Below, piece by piece: positions 1 through 6,443 of a stretch of DNA of 7,550 bases. Origin of the DNA: CAYXVU01 sp964468725 (GTDB lineage: Bacteria; Acidobacteriota; Blastocatellia; UBA7656); assembly GCA_964468725.1 (NCBI GenBank), contig CAYXVU010000273.1, positions 1 through 7,550 of the forward strand, in the 5' to 3' direction. The notes under the pieces are model-generated. The model made no database searches, was not told where the DNA came from, and saw only the letters and a program-made list of their open reading frames with translations. Within the stretch, counting starts at the first letter, position 1; each line of letters starts with the position of its first letter. The position numbers and the translations under genes are program-made.

Positions 1-799
1 TGTCCGAGACAATGCGCGCTTTTTCCAAGTCATACACCACCAGCGATTTGATCGTCCCGTTGCTGATAACCTCTTGGGCTGCTGACTGTGGCGCGAGTAT
101 CAGCTTCAAATCAATATCAATCGTCGCCAGTTGATTACCAATCTCTTTGAGCAGGCCTCTGCCGGTGATCGTCTGGGTGAGTTTGCCTTGCGGCGAGTTA
201 ATGGTTTGCGAAAACTCAATCGGCCAATGATTGCCGACCTTTACCGGTTCGGTCGGCAAGATGCGCGTCAGGTTCATCTGCGACAGCAATAGACTGGCGT
301 CTGTGCCAAGCCCCAACTCTTCAAAGCCTTTGACCTCGACGGCTTTGCCGCTTTGATCGAAGACGACGGTGAAGGATTTGCCTTTCATCAGTTGCTCGGC
401 CTGCGGGTTGGTTTCTCCGTCGAGTTTGACCTGGACATTGGCGAATTTATTGAGCAGCGTCCAACGCCCGTCAGCTTCTTTTGACAGCACTTCGGTTTCC
501 AATACCGCTTCCATCATCACGGCATGGTTGCCATTTGCGTCCGGCAGATGTTGGTTGGTCAACTCCATCTGGCCGGAGTTTTTGATGGCATAAGTGCTCT
601 TCTGACCGACCGGCTGCGCGACACGAAATCGTACCTCTCCGGTCGGAGAAAAGATTGGCTCTGAATCCGCCGGTGCGGCGGGTGGCTGACTGCATGCCCA
701 ACTCAACAGGCACAGGGCTAAACTCACGCTGCCCGCCGCCCGCCATTGGCGCGAGCCTGCTGAGCGATGGCCGATGTCATAGCGCGAACCGTTTGTCAT
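1..799 (-). CDS. Putative lipoprotein, DUF6263-like (3' end beyond window)
   Basis: The frame is open from an ATG at 799-797 to the left edge, giving 266 residues with no stop, so the C-terminus is missing. Residues 1-20 are basic and polar. A hydrophobic stretch (about 23-36, VSLALCLLSWAC) ends at Cys36, which reads as a lipoprotein signal with a slightly unusual Trp at -2. A short Pro/Ala linker follows. The rest is soluble and beta-rich, with motifs such as GKSFTVVFDQSGKAVEVKG (141-159), VGNHWPIEF (188-196) and VYDLEKARIVS (255-265). This pattern resembles envelope lipoproteins of the DUF6263 kind, whose function is unknown; the assignment is from memory of the pattern. The start is supported by GAGGTGA (809-803) just upstream. 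A second in-frame ATG at 780 would remove most of the basic N-terminus and lacks a comparable ribosome-binding site. The gene is transcribed divergently from the PEGA/TPR gene. Confidence 0.8.
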   Translation of the reverse strand, partial: MTNGSRYDIGHRSAGSRQWRAAGSVSLALCLLSWACSQPPAAPADSEPIFSPTGEVRFRVAQPVGQKSTYAIKNSGQMELTNQHLPDANGNHAVMMEAVLETEVLSKEADGRWTLLNKFANVQVKLDGETNPQAEQLMKGKSFTVVFDQSGKAVEVKGFEELGLGTDASLLLSQMNLTRILPTEPVKVGNHWPIEFSQTINSPQGKLTQTITGRGLLKEIGNQLATIDIDLKLILAPQSAAQEVISNGTIKSLVVYDLEKARIVSD

Positions 800-829
800 C
801 CTCACCTCTTGTGCGTTTGAACTGCGAAG

Positions 830-858
830 AGCATAGCAAGCGACCCGTCGCTTGTCAT
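830..858 (-). promoter_or_regulatory. Candidate sigma70-type promoter for the lipoprotein gene
   Basis: Read on the minus strand, ATGACA (858-853) is five of six to TTGACA. It is followed after 17 bases by TATGCT (835-830), four of six to TATAAT. The predicted transcript would start near 823 and leave a leader of about 24 bases before the ATG at 799. The spacer is almost entirely occupied by a palindrome (837-854). This is a sequence match only. Confidence 0.4.
837..854. promoter_or_regulatory. Perfect palindrome, possible operator
   Basis: CAAGCGAC, two bases, then GTCGCTTG form a perfect 8+8 bp inverted repeat. It lies between the predicted -10 and -35 of the leftward promoter, where a dimeric repressor could block RNA polymerase. 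It is about 50 bp upstream of the rightward -10. No regulator gene is in the window and I recognise no known family motif. The symmetry is seen; the operator role is inferred. Confidence 0.4.
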
Positions 859-881
859 CGCCAGGCAGCCGATCATAATTG

Positions 882-910
882 TTGGTTGTCCATTCTCTGT
901 AGGTTATAAT
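882..910 (+). promoter_or_regulatory. Candidate sigma70-type promoter for the PEGA/TPR gene
   Basis: A perfect TATAAT (905-910) sits 17 bases after TTGGTT (882-887), which keeps the TTG of the -35 box but is weak in its second half. Transcription would begin near 917, leaving a leader of about 17 bases that still contains the AAGGGG ribosome-binding site at 920-925. Confidence 0.5.
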
Positions 911-933
911 GACCGACCGAAGGGGTAAGAGCG

Positions 934-2235
934 ATGCAGGTAAAAAACATCTTTTCTCGAATCGTAATCGTCGTCGCCTTGCTGCTTGGCTCGACGCTGT
1001 TTGCTGCCGCCGTTTCGGCGCAGGACGAAACCGGACGACCGACCAAAAAGCCGCCCACCAATACCAAAAAGCCGCCGGTCAAAAAACCGCCCGTCAAGCC
1101 GACACCCGCGCCGCTGACCGTGACGTTGGTTGTGATGTCTGACCAACCCGGCACAGAGGTGTACCTAAACGGCGCGCGACGTGGGACGACGAATGCCGAA
1201 GGCAGAGTGCAAATTGATGACTTGAAACTCGGCCACTACACCGTTGAGGTGCGCAAAGACGGCTTTCGCAACGCGATTCGCGGCTTTCAAGCCGGTACCG
1301 ACTCGCCGACGCTGGTCTTCAAACTCGAACCCGACTTAGACCGCTTTGTCAAAGAGTTCGATGCCCTGCTCGCAGCGGGCAAACTGAGTGGGCCGCAATC
1401 GCCTAGCGCCTTCGAAGTGATGGAGAAGATGGCGGCACGCTTTCCTGACAGCCCCGAAGTCACGCGCATGCGCGGCTTGCTGGCGACCAAATTCGTCGAG
1501 ATAGCCAAACCGGCCATTGACGGTTCGGTGGTCAATGCCAAAACCCTCACCCGCGAAGAGATCGTCAAAGCGCTTGATGCGATTAACAACGCCGCTGCGG
1601 TCAAAAGCAACGATACGCGTATTCAAGCCGAAACCGCATACTTGCGCGGCCTGCTGGCGCTGAAAGATTTTCTCACCGGCAACTCGGCAGAGGGCGGCGG
1701 ACTGGCGACCGCTCGCGCCGAATTCGAAAGAGCGTTGCAAGCCGACGAAGCCTGGTCGCCGCCGCGTTATTACCTGGGCAGCGTCTTGTTGATGCAAGGC
1801 GACAGTGCCGCTGCCGAAGCGATGCTCGTCAGAACCGTGCAACTCGAACCCCGCTGGGTTGTGGCACAGGCCAAACTCGGCGCGGCGTATCAGGCGAGCG
1901 GCAAGCATAAAGAGGCCATCGAGGCGTTTCGCAAAGCCTTAGAAGTCGACCCGACCTTCGCCGCTGCTCAAGCCGGATTGGGATTGGCACGAGTGAGCAA
2001 AGGCGAAACCAAAGAAGGTTTGAAAGATATTGAGCGCGCTCTGCAACTCGACCCCGCCAGCGGCGTGCCTCATCTGTGCAAAGGCTTGGCGCTCGCGCAG
2101 TCGAAGAAGAAAAAGGATTGGGAACTGGCTGTGCAGGAGTTGAAGAAAGCCACGCAGAAGAACCTCAACAACGCAGACTTTCTTAACAGCAACGCGGAAA
2201 AACTGGCCGCCGAGTTGGAGAAGCGAAAACGCTAG
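934..2235 (+). CDS. Exported PEGA-domain and TPR-repeat protein
   Basis: The protein has 433 residues. An N-terminal signal peptide (basic MQVKNIFSR, hydrophobic core 10-27, probable cleavage after AVSA at 29) directs it out of the cytoplasm. Residues 36-60 form a linker of repeated KKPP/VKPTP units. Residues about 62-132 match a PEGA domain: a beta-rich fold with SDQPGTEVYLNGARRGTT, then LKLGHYTVEVRKDGFR. After a helical stretch come TPR-like repeats at about 277-308, 310-341 (clearest: AQAKLGAAYQASGKHKEAIEA), 344-375 and 378-412, ending in a Lys/Glu-rich tail. PEGA domains are found in surface or periplasmic proteins, and TPRs mediate protein binding, so an envelope scaffold role is plausible but the partner is unknown. 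The ATG at 934 has AAGGGG eight bases upstream. The gene is monocistronic: divergent from the lipoprotein gene and convergent with clpB. Confidence 0.9.
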   Translation: MQVKNIFSRIVIVVALLLGSTLFAAAVSAQDETGRPTKKPPTNTKKPPVKKPPVKPTPAPLTVTLVVMSDQPGTEVYLNGARRGTTNAEGRVQIDDLKLGHYTVEVRKDGFRNAIRGFQAGTDSPTLVFKLEPDLDRFVKEFDALLAAGKLSGPQSPSAFEVMEKMAARFPDSPEVTRMRGLLATKFVEIAKPAIDGSVVNAKTLTREEIVKALDAINNAAAVKSNDTRIQAETAYLRGLLALKDFLTGNSAEGGGLATARAEFERALQADEAWSPPRYYLGSVLLMQGDSAAAEAMLVRTVQLEPRWVVAQAKLGAAYQASGKHKEAIEAFRKALEVDPTFAAAQAGLGLARVSKGETKEGLKDIERALQLDPASGVPHLCKGLALAQSKKKKDWELAVQELKKATQKNLNNADFLNSNAEKLAAELEKRKR

Positions 2236-2253
2236 CCCTGCACATCCGCAGGT

Positions 2254-2345
2254 GAAAACCAATCGCGGTTGCGAGCGGTTTTCCGTTGCTTGTTTTGATC
2301 TGTTGCGATCTGCCCGCATTCGCATGCTTGCAACGGAAAACCGCT
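2254..2345. terminator. Overlapping inverted repeats between convergent genes, probable bidirectional terminator
   Basis: Two structures share one segment. Hairpin A is GAAAACC (2254-2260) with GGTTTTC (2277-2283), plus an inner TCGC/GCGA stem closed by a GGTT loop; its A-rich and T-rich arms give terminator character on both strands. Hairpin B is a perfect 16 bp repeat, 2274-2289 with 2330-2345, with a 40-base loop; on the plus strand it ends in a short T run (2345-2348). The two cannot form together. The position, directly after the stop codons of two convergent genes, suggests transcription termination for both. Confidence 0.5.
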
Positions 2346-2353
2346 TTTGCACG

Positions 2354-4981
2354 TTAATTCACCGCTTCTGCCGCCAGCGGTTGTGTTGTGAATCGAATCT
2401 CGCCGTCCACCGTATCAATCTGCAAGACGGAGTTTTCTTGTACTTCACCTTTCAATATCAAGCGTGACAAGGGCGTTTCAACCTCGCGTTGCAAAGCCCG
2501 TTTCAACGGGCGCGCGCCATACACCGGATCATAGCCGACACGCGCGATGTGTGACCGCGCCGCCTCGCTCAGTTCAATACGAATATGGCGTTCTGCCAGT
2601 CGCCCGCGCAGGCGTACCAGTTGAATATCAACGATCTGTTTGAGATCGTCTTCCGACAAGGCATGAAAGACGATAATCTCGTCTACGCGATTCAAAAACT
2701 CCGGGCGGAAATGGCGGCGCATTTCGCCGAGCACGCTGTTTTTCATGCGCTCGTAATTTTCGCCTTCGAGCCGACCTTGATACTCCAAAATCAACTGGCT
2801 GCCGATGTTCGAAGTCAAAATGTTGATGGTGTTTTTGAAATTCACCACGCGCCCTTGCCCGTCAGTCAAACGCCCGTCATCGAGAATTTGCAGCAAGACG
2901 TTAAAGACATCCGGGTGCGCTTTTTCGACTTCGTCAAAGAGTACGACCGAATAAGGGCGGCGGCGCACGGCTTCAGTCAATTGACCGCCTTCTTCATAGC
3001 CGATGTAACCGGGCGGCGCGCCGATCAATCGCGCCACCGTGTGTTTCTCCTGATACTCGCTCATGTCAATGCGAATCATGGCGTGCTCGTCGTCGAAAAG
3101 AAATTCGGCTAGCGCCCGCGCCAACTCGGTTTTGCCGACTCCGGTCGGCCCCAAAAAGATGAAGGAGCCAATCGGGCGATTGGGGTCTTTCAGTCCTGAC
3201 CGCGCGCGCATCACCGCATCGGAGACGGCGCTGACCGCTTCCTCTTGCCCGATGACGCGTTTGTGCAGATGCTCTTCGAGGTGCAACAACTTTTGCAACT
3301 CGCCTTCGAGCAGTTTCGATACCGGGATGTTCGTCCAGCGGCAGACGACTTCGGCGATGTCTTCATCGTCAACCTCCTCTTTGAGTAGGCGGGTGCGCCC
3401 TTGCCGGTTGTCGAGTCCTTCTTCATAGTCGCGCAACTCTTTCTCCAATTGATTGAGCTTGCCATAGCGCAGTTCGGCTGCGCGGTTGAGATCGTATTCG
3501 CGCTCGGCTTTTTCAATCTCAACTTTGGTCTGTTCCATCTGCTCGCGGATGGTGCGAATCTTTTGCACCGATTCTTTTTCGGATTCCCATTGCGCTTTAA
3601 GTTGATCGGCATTGGCTTTGAGGTTGGCGATGTCTCGTTCGAGCTTCTCCAAACGCTCTTTGGAAGCTTTGTCCGTCTCTTTTTTGAGCGCCTCGCGTTC
3701 GATCTCAAGTTGCATCACGCGGCGCAAATTTTCATCTAACTCGGAGGGCATCGAATCAATCTCAGTTCGCAACTTGGCTGCCGCCTCGTCAACCAAATCA
3801 ATGGCTTTATCGGGCAAGAAGCGGTCTGAAATGTAGCGATGCGATAAGATGGCTGCCGACACCAGCGCCGAATCTTTGATGCGAACGCCGTGATGCACTT
3901 CATACCGTTCTTTCAGACCGCGCAGAATGGAGATTGTGTCTTCGACCGTCGGCTGATCCACGACGACAGGTTGAAACCGGCGTTCGAGCGCCGCATCCTT
4001 TTCAACGTGTTTGCGATACTCGTCGAGCGTCGTCGCCCCGATGCAGTGCAACTCGCCGCGCGCCAGCATCGGTTTGAGCAGATTGCCTGCATCCATCGCG
4101 CCTTCGGCTTTACCGGCTCCGACGATGGTATGCATCTCGTCAATGAAGAGGATGATTTCGCCCTGCGACTCCTGCACCTCTTTGAGCACAGCTTTGAGTC
4201 GTTCTTCGAACTCGCCGCGATACTTCGCGCCCGCAACCAGCGCCCCCATATCAAGCGCGACCAAGCGTTTGTTCTTCAAACTCTCCGGCACATCGCCGCG
4301 AATGATGCGTTGCGCCAACCCTTCGACGATGGCAGTCTTGCCGACCCCTGGCTCGCCAATAAGCACGGGATTGTTTTTCGTGCGACGCGAGAGGACTTGA
4401 ATGACGCGGCGAATCTCATCATCCCGTCCAATGACCGGATCGAGTTTGCCTTGCGAAGCCATCTGCGTCAGGTCGCGCCCGTAGCGTTCGAGCGCTTCAT
4501 AGGTCGCCTCCGGATTTTGCGAGGTGACACGCTGTCGCCCGCGAATCTGCACAAGCGCCTGTTGGATGCGGTCAAGCGATGCGCCTGCGGTCTTCAACAG
4601 ATTGGCCGCCCGCCCGCCTTCGCCAATGATGGCCAGTAGCAGATGTTCGACGCTGACGTACTCGTCTTTGAGTTTTTGAGCTTCGTCTTCGGCGGCAACG
4701 AATACTTTGTTCAAACGCCCGGTAATGTAGACCTGATCGACCGGGCCGGAAGGGCCGGAAACCTTCGGGAATTTGCCAATCTCAGCCTCTAGGCTCTGTT
4801 GCAGCGGCTCGATGTTGACGCCCGCTTTGCTCAAAATGGAGGGCACGAGGCCGCCTTGTTGCTCCAGCAGAGCAAGCAGCAGATGCTCCACGTCAATCTG
4901 CTGATTGCTGTAGCGCACCGCCAGCGTCTGCGCCGCGCGCACCGCCTCTTGCGCCTTTTCCGTAAACCGATTGATGTCCAT
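2354..4981 (-). CDS. clpB: Chaperone ClpB, ATP-dependent protein disaggregase
   Basis: This is a cytoplasmic Hsp100 AAA+ hexamer that pulls proteins out of aggregates, working with DnaK and its J-protein. The 875 residues are full length for the family. The N-domain double Clp repeat spans about 1-148 (VEHLLLALLE and VEHLLLAIIG). NBD1 has Walker A GEPGVGKT (209-216), pore tyrosine in GAKYRGEFEE (Tyr254), Walker B ILFIDE (277-282) and Arg fingers in LERRF (332-336). The coiled-coil middle domain, about 410-530, separates ClpB from ClpA and ClpC. NBD2 has Walker A GPTGVGKT (611-618), pore loop GYIGYEEGG (658-666), Walker B VVLFDE (679-684), LTSNIGSQ (722-729) and sensor 2 GARPLKRA (822-829). 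No key residue is missing. I see no ClpP-binding IGF/L loop, which fits disaggregation rather than proteolysis. GGAGGAA lies seven bases before the ATG. The gene is 147 bases downstream of dnaJ on the same strand. Confidence 0.98.
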   Translation of the reverse strand: MDINRFTEKAQEAVRAAQTLAVRYSNQQIDVEHLLLALLEQQGGLVPSILSKAGVNIEPLQQSLEAEIGKFPKVSGPSGPVDQVYITGRLNKVFVAAEDEAQKLKDEYVSVEHLLLAIIGEGGRAANLLKTAGASLDRIQQALVQIRGRQRVTSQNPEATYEALERYGRDLTQMASQGKLDPVIGRDDEIRRVIQVLSRRTKNNPVLIGEPGVGKTAIVEGLAQRIIRGDVPESLKNKRLVALDMGALVAGAKYRGEFEERLKAVLKEVQESQGEIILFIDEMHTIVGAGKAEGAMDAGNLLKPMLARGELHCIGATTLDEYRKHVEKDAALERRFQPVVVDQPTVEDTISILRGLKERYEVHHGVRIKDSALVSAAILSHRYISDRFLPDKAIDLVDEAAAKLRTEIDSMPSELDENLRRVMQLEIEREALKKETDKASKERLEKLERDIANLKANADQLKAQWESEKESVQKIRTIREQMEQTKVEIEKAEREYDLNRAAELRYGKLNQLEKELRDYEEGLDNRQGRTRLLKEEVDDEDIAEVVCRWTNIPVSKLLEGELQKLLHLEEHLHKRVIGQEEAVSAVSDAVMRARSGLKDPNRPIGSFIFLGPTGVGKTELARALAEFLFDDEHAMIRIDMSEYQEKHTVARLIGAPPGYIGYEEGGQLTEAVRRRPYSVVLFDEVEKAHPDVFNVLLQILDDGRLTDGQGRVVNFKNTINILTSNIGSQLILEYQGRLEGENYERMKNSVLGEMRRHFRPEFLNRVDEIIVFHALSEDDLKQIVDIQLVRLRGRLAERHIRIELSEAARSHIARVGYDPVYGARPLKRALQREVETPLSRLILKGEVQENSVLQIDTVDGEIRFTTQPLAAEAVN

Positions 4982-5001
4982 ATGATGATTCCTCCGCCCA
5001 A

Positions 5002-5007
5002 ATTATA
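5002..5007 (-). promoter_or_regulatory. Candidate -10 box upstream of clpB
   Basis: A perfect TATAAT reads leftward 20 bases before the clpB ATG. At 17-base spacing the -35 position holds TCACCT, a poor match, and no extended -10 TG is present. The predicted start near 4995 would put the GGAGGAA ribosome-binding site at the extreme 5' end, which is tight. I find no CIRCE element and no CTTGAA/CCCCAT heat-shock sigma promoter in 4982-5128. clpB may instead be read through from dnaJ. Confidence 0.3.
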
Positions 5008-5128
5008 CCGCGCCGCTCAAGCAGAGGTGAGGCGGAAAATCGAGTTGGTACGCTACTCTTTCTAGATAATCCGGTAGCCGGTGATCGGCGCGAATTTCGC
5101 CGGGTGCTGCGATCCAATGCGCCGCGCC

Positions 5129-6166
5129 TCATTTTCGCGGCTGAAAGCGGCTTATCTTTGCCAACTCTTCGAATAGTTGGCGCTCGCGCTCGGTCAATTG
5201 TTTGGGCACGACGATTTTGAGTTTGACGAACAGATCGCCACGCCCGCCGCCCCGTCGGTTCAGCCCCTGCCCGCGCAGCCGCAATCGCTGACTGCTTTGC
5301 GAACCGGCGGGAACTTTGATGTCCGCGTTGCCCTCCAGCGTCGGCGCTTCGAGGCTTGTGCCGAAGACTGCTTCCCAAGGGGTGATGGGCACCTCGGCGG
5401 TCAGGTCATCGCCGGAGACTGTGAAGACAGGGTGCGGATTGACCTTCAGGGTGATGTAGAGATCGCCAGGCGCTCCGACGTTATACTTGCTCAAGTTCTG
5501 CCCGGCCAATTTAATGACCGAACCATCGCGCGCGCCGGGGGCAATCTTGACATCAATCGTCTTTGCGCCGATGACCTGGCCGCGCGCATTGCAGACGGCG
5601 CAGACGTTGCCGCCGGTTATACCTTTGCCGTTACAGGCAGGGCAGAGGCGCAGGCCTTGGGTCGAGATTTTGAAGATGCCGCCGCGATGCGCATCTTCCA
5701 ACGTGATGGTGAGTTCGGCTTGGCCGTCTTCGCCCTTGATGGGTTGGCGCGGGCGGCGCGGCTCATCCTTTCGATCATTGCCAAAGAGCATTTCAAAAAA
5801 GTCGCTGAAGATGCTGCCGCCGGAAGAACTGGCGTCTGAAGCGGGGAAGCCTTTGGAGGAATGGCTTTCCGAAGCAGGGAAGCCTTGCCCCCATTCGACG
5901 CGTTCCCAACCTGGCGGTGGCGTAAACTCCGCGCCATCTTTCCAATTGCTGCCCAAGCGATCATAGCGTTGGCGTTTTTCGGCATCCGAGAGCACTTCGT
6001 AGGCTTCATTGATCTCTTTGAACTTCTCTTCGGCGCTGTTGTCATTGGGGTTGAGGTCGGGGTGATATTTGCGCGCCAGTTTGCGAAAGGCTTGTCGAAT
6101 CTGCTCTTCACTGGCATCACGCTTGACGCCCAACACTTCGTAATAGTCTCTGAACTTGACAGCCAT
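5129..6166 (-). CDS. DnaJ/CbpA-type J-domain co-chaperone with reduced zinc motif
   Basis: The protein stimulates DnaK ATPase and hands over clients, feeding ClpB. It has 345 residues, shorter than classical DnaJ. The J domain is 1-72, with HPD at 35-37. A Gly/Ser/Phe-rich linker (about 80-130) holds a duplicated GFPAS unit. The C-terminal client-binding region runs about 145-325 (ELTITLEDAHRGG; GDLYITLKVNPHPVFTVSGDDL; VPAGSQSSQRLRLRGQGL). Only two CxxC motifs, CPACNGKG (175-182) and CAVCNARG (189-196), interrupt it, where DnaJ has four and CbpA none. I therefore leave the symbol blank. The ATG at 6166 is preferred because MAVKFRDYYEVLG is the family N-terminus and GAGAGA lies seven bases upstream. 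A GTG at 6226 would add 20 residues without a visible ribosome-binding site. The clpB gene follows on the same strand. No CbpM-like or HspR-like gene lies between them. Confidence 0.93.
   Translation of the reverse strand: MAVKFRDYYEVLGVKRDASEEQIRQAFRKLARKYHPDLNPNDNSAEEKFKEINEAYEVLSDAEKRQRYDRLGSNWKDGAEFTPPPGWERVEWGQGFPASESHSSKGFPASDASSSGGSIFSDFFEMLFGNDRKDEPRRPRQPIKGEDGQAELTITLEDAHRGGIFKISTQGLRLCPACNGKGITGGNVCAVCNARGQVIGAKTIDVKIAPGARDGSVIKLAGQNLSKYNVGAPGDLYITLKVNPHPVFTVSGDDLTAEVPITPWEAVFGTSLEAPTLEGNADIKVPAGSQSSQRLRLRGQGLNRRGGGRGDLFVKLKIVVPKQLTERERQLFEELAKISRFQPRK
5819..5884 (-). repeat. Imperfect tandem duplication of 33 bp inside the J-protein linker
   Basis: Two adjacent in-frame 33-base units encode GFPASESHSSK (5884-5852) and GFPASDASSSG (5851-5819). 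By hand count 22 of 33 bases match, with the identity concentrated in a 19-base core (17 of 19 identical) around the GFPAS codons. It lengthens the flexible linker between J domain and C-terminal domain by 11 residues and keeps the frame. Confidence 0.7.
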
Positions 6167-6270
6167 GTGGAAGTCTCTCGCCCCTCTGCGGCTAGCGGTG
6201 CCGGTTCGATTCTCCTCCCCTTCCACCGCTACTTTGCAATCTGCACCTCTGGTCTTCGTGGACGGCCAAC

Positions 6271-6300
6271 AGCATAAAGTACTGCCGGAAGATTTGTCGA
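6271..6300 (-). promoter_or_regulatory. Candidate sigma70-type promoter for the J-protein gene
   Basis: On the minus strand TCGACA (6300-6295), five of six to TTGACA, precedes TATGCT (6276-6271), four of six to TATAAT, with an 18-base spacer. The -10 hexamer is the same as that predicted for the lipoprotein gene. It would leave a leader of roughly 100 bases before the ATG at 6166, or about 40 bases before the GTG at 6226. Confidence 0.35.
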
Positions 6301-6409
6301 ATTCTCAACCCGGCCATTTCAACTTGAGCCGATAGACTGGGGGCGCGCAGTTGCGTTATTCTTAGCCTCTCAGTGGCGTACCGCAATCCTCAATCCGTGT
6401 ACCAATATT

Positions 6410-6426
6410 TGGGTCTGCGAGGCCCA
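6410..6426 (+). promoter_or_regulatory. Leader hairpin directly before the infA ribosome-binding site
   Basis: TGGGTCT (6410-6416) pairs with AGGCCCA (6420-6426) through seven base pairs, one of them G-U, closed by a GCG triloop. The stem ends one base before the Shine-Dalgarno. It leaves the Shine-Dalgarno free as drawn, so it may position or insulate it rather than block it. The pairing is seen; a regulatory role is inference. Confidence 0.35.
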
Positions 6427-6427
6427 G

Positions 6428-6435
6428 AAAGGAGG
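6428..6435 (+). promoter_or_regulatory. Strong Shine-Dalgarno that selects the AUU start of infA
   Basis: AAAGGAGG is a near-perfect match to the anti-Shine-Dalgarno sequence. Eight bases separate it from the ATT at 6444, which is optimal. The first in-frame ATG, at 6459, is 23 bases away, too far for normal initiation. Confidence 0.75.
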
Positions 6436-6443
6436 AACCGGTT

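Larger units (their letters stand above)
6167..6443. other. Divergent intergenic region between the J-protein gene and infA
   Basis: These 277 bases separate two divergent genes. They hold the candidate leftward promoter (6271-6300), an inverted repeat CTCAA/TTGAG (6304-6308 and 6324-6328), and the infA leader hairpin and Shine-Dalgarno at the right end. I find no convincing rightward promoter for infA: TATTCT at 6357-6362 lacks a good -35. I see no further coding region or RNA gene, apart from the possible 20-residue GTG extension of the J-protein (6167-6226). Confidence 0.6.

Noticed and set aside
4530..4540. Possible internal start giving an N-domain-less ClpB, as in E. coli
   Set aside because: The valine near residue 152 is encoded by GTC, not GTG, and the next Met (174) is too far in. 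No internal start is supported.
3890..4639. Open reading frame of 249 codons on the plus strand opposite clpB
   Set aside because: It lies wholly antisense to the conserved N-domain and NBD1 of ClpB, shows no recognisable domain, and is the usual shadow of a GC-rich coding gene.
5016..5021. CTTGAG half-site upstream of clpB (and another at 6323-6328), reminiscent of the HspR HAIR element
   Set aside because: HAIR needs CTTGAGT-N7-ACTCAAG. Neither copy has the second half at the right spacing, and six-base matches are expected by chance.
5066..5102. GGCG/CGCC hairpin downstream of the J-protein stop
   Set aside because: The stem is short and no T run follows on the minus strand, so it is not a convincing intrinsic terminator.
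5177..5839. Open reading frame of 220 codons on the plus strand opposite the J-protein gene
   Set aside because: It is antisense to the conserved C-terminal domain of the J-protein, is low-complexity, and has no ribosome-binding site or family resemblance that I can see.
6196..6216. GGTTCGATTCTCC resembling a tRNA T-arm on the plus strand
   Set aside because: The flanking bases do not form a T-stem, no acceptor or anticodon arms are present, and the stretch upstream is J-protein coding sequence.
6167..6226. N-terminal extension of the J-protein from a GTG at 6226
   Set aside because: The extra 20 residues are Arg/Gly/Glu-rich and unlike any J-protein start. The ATG at 6166 gives the conserved MAVKFRDYYEVLG and has a better-placed ribosome-binding site.
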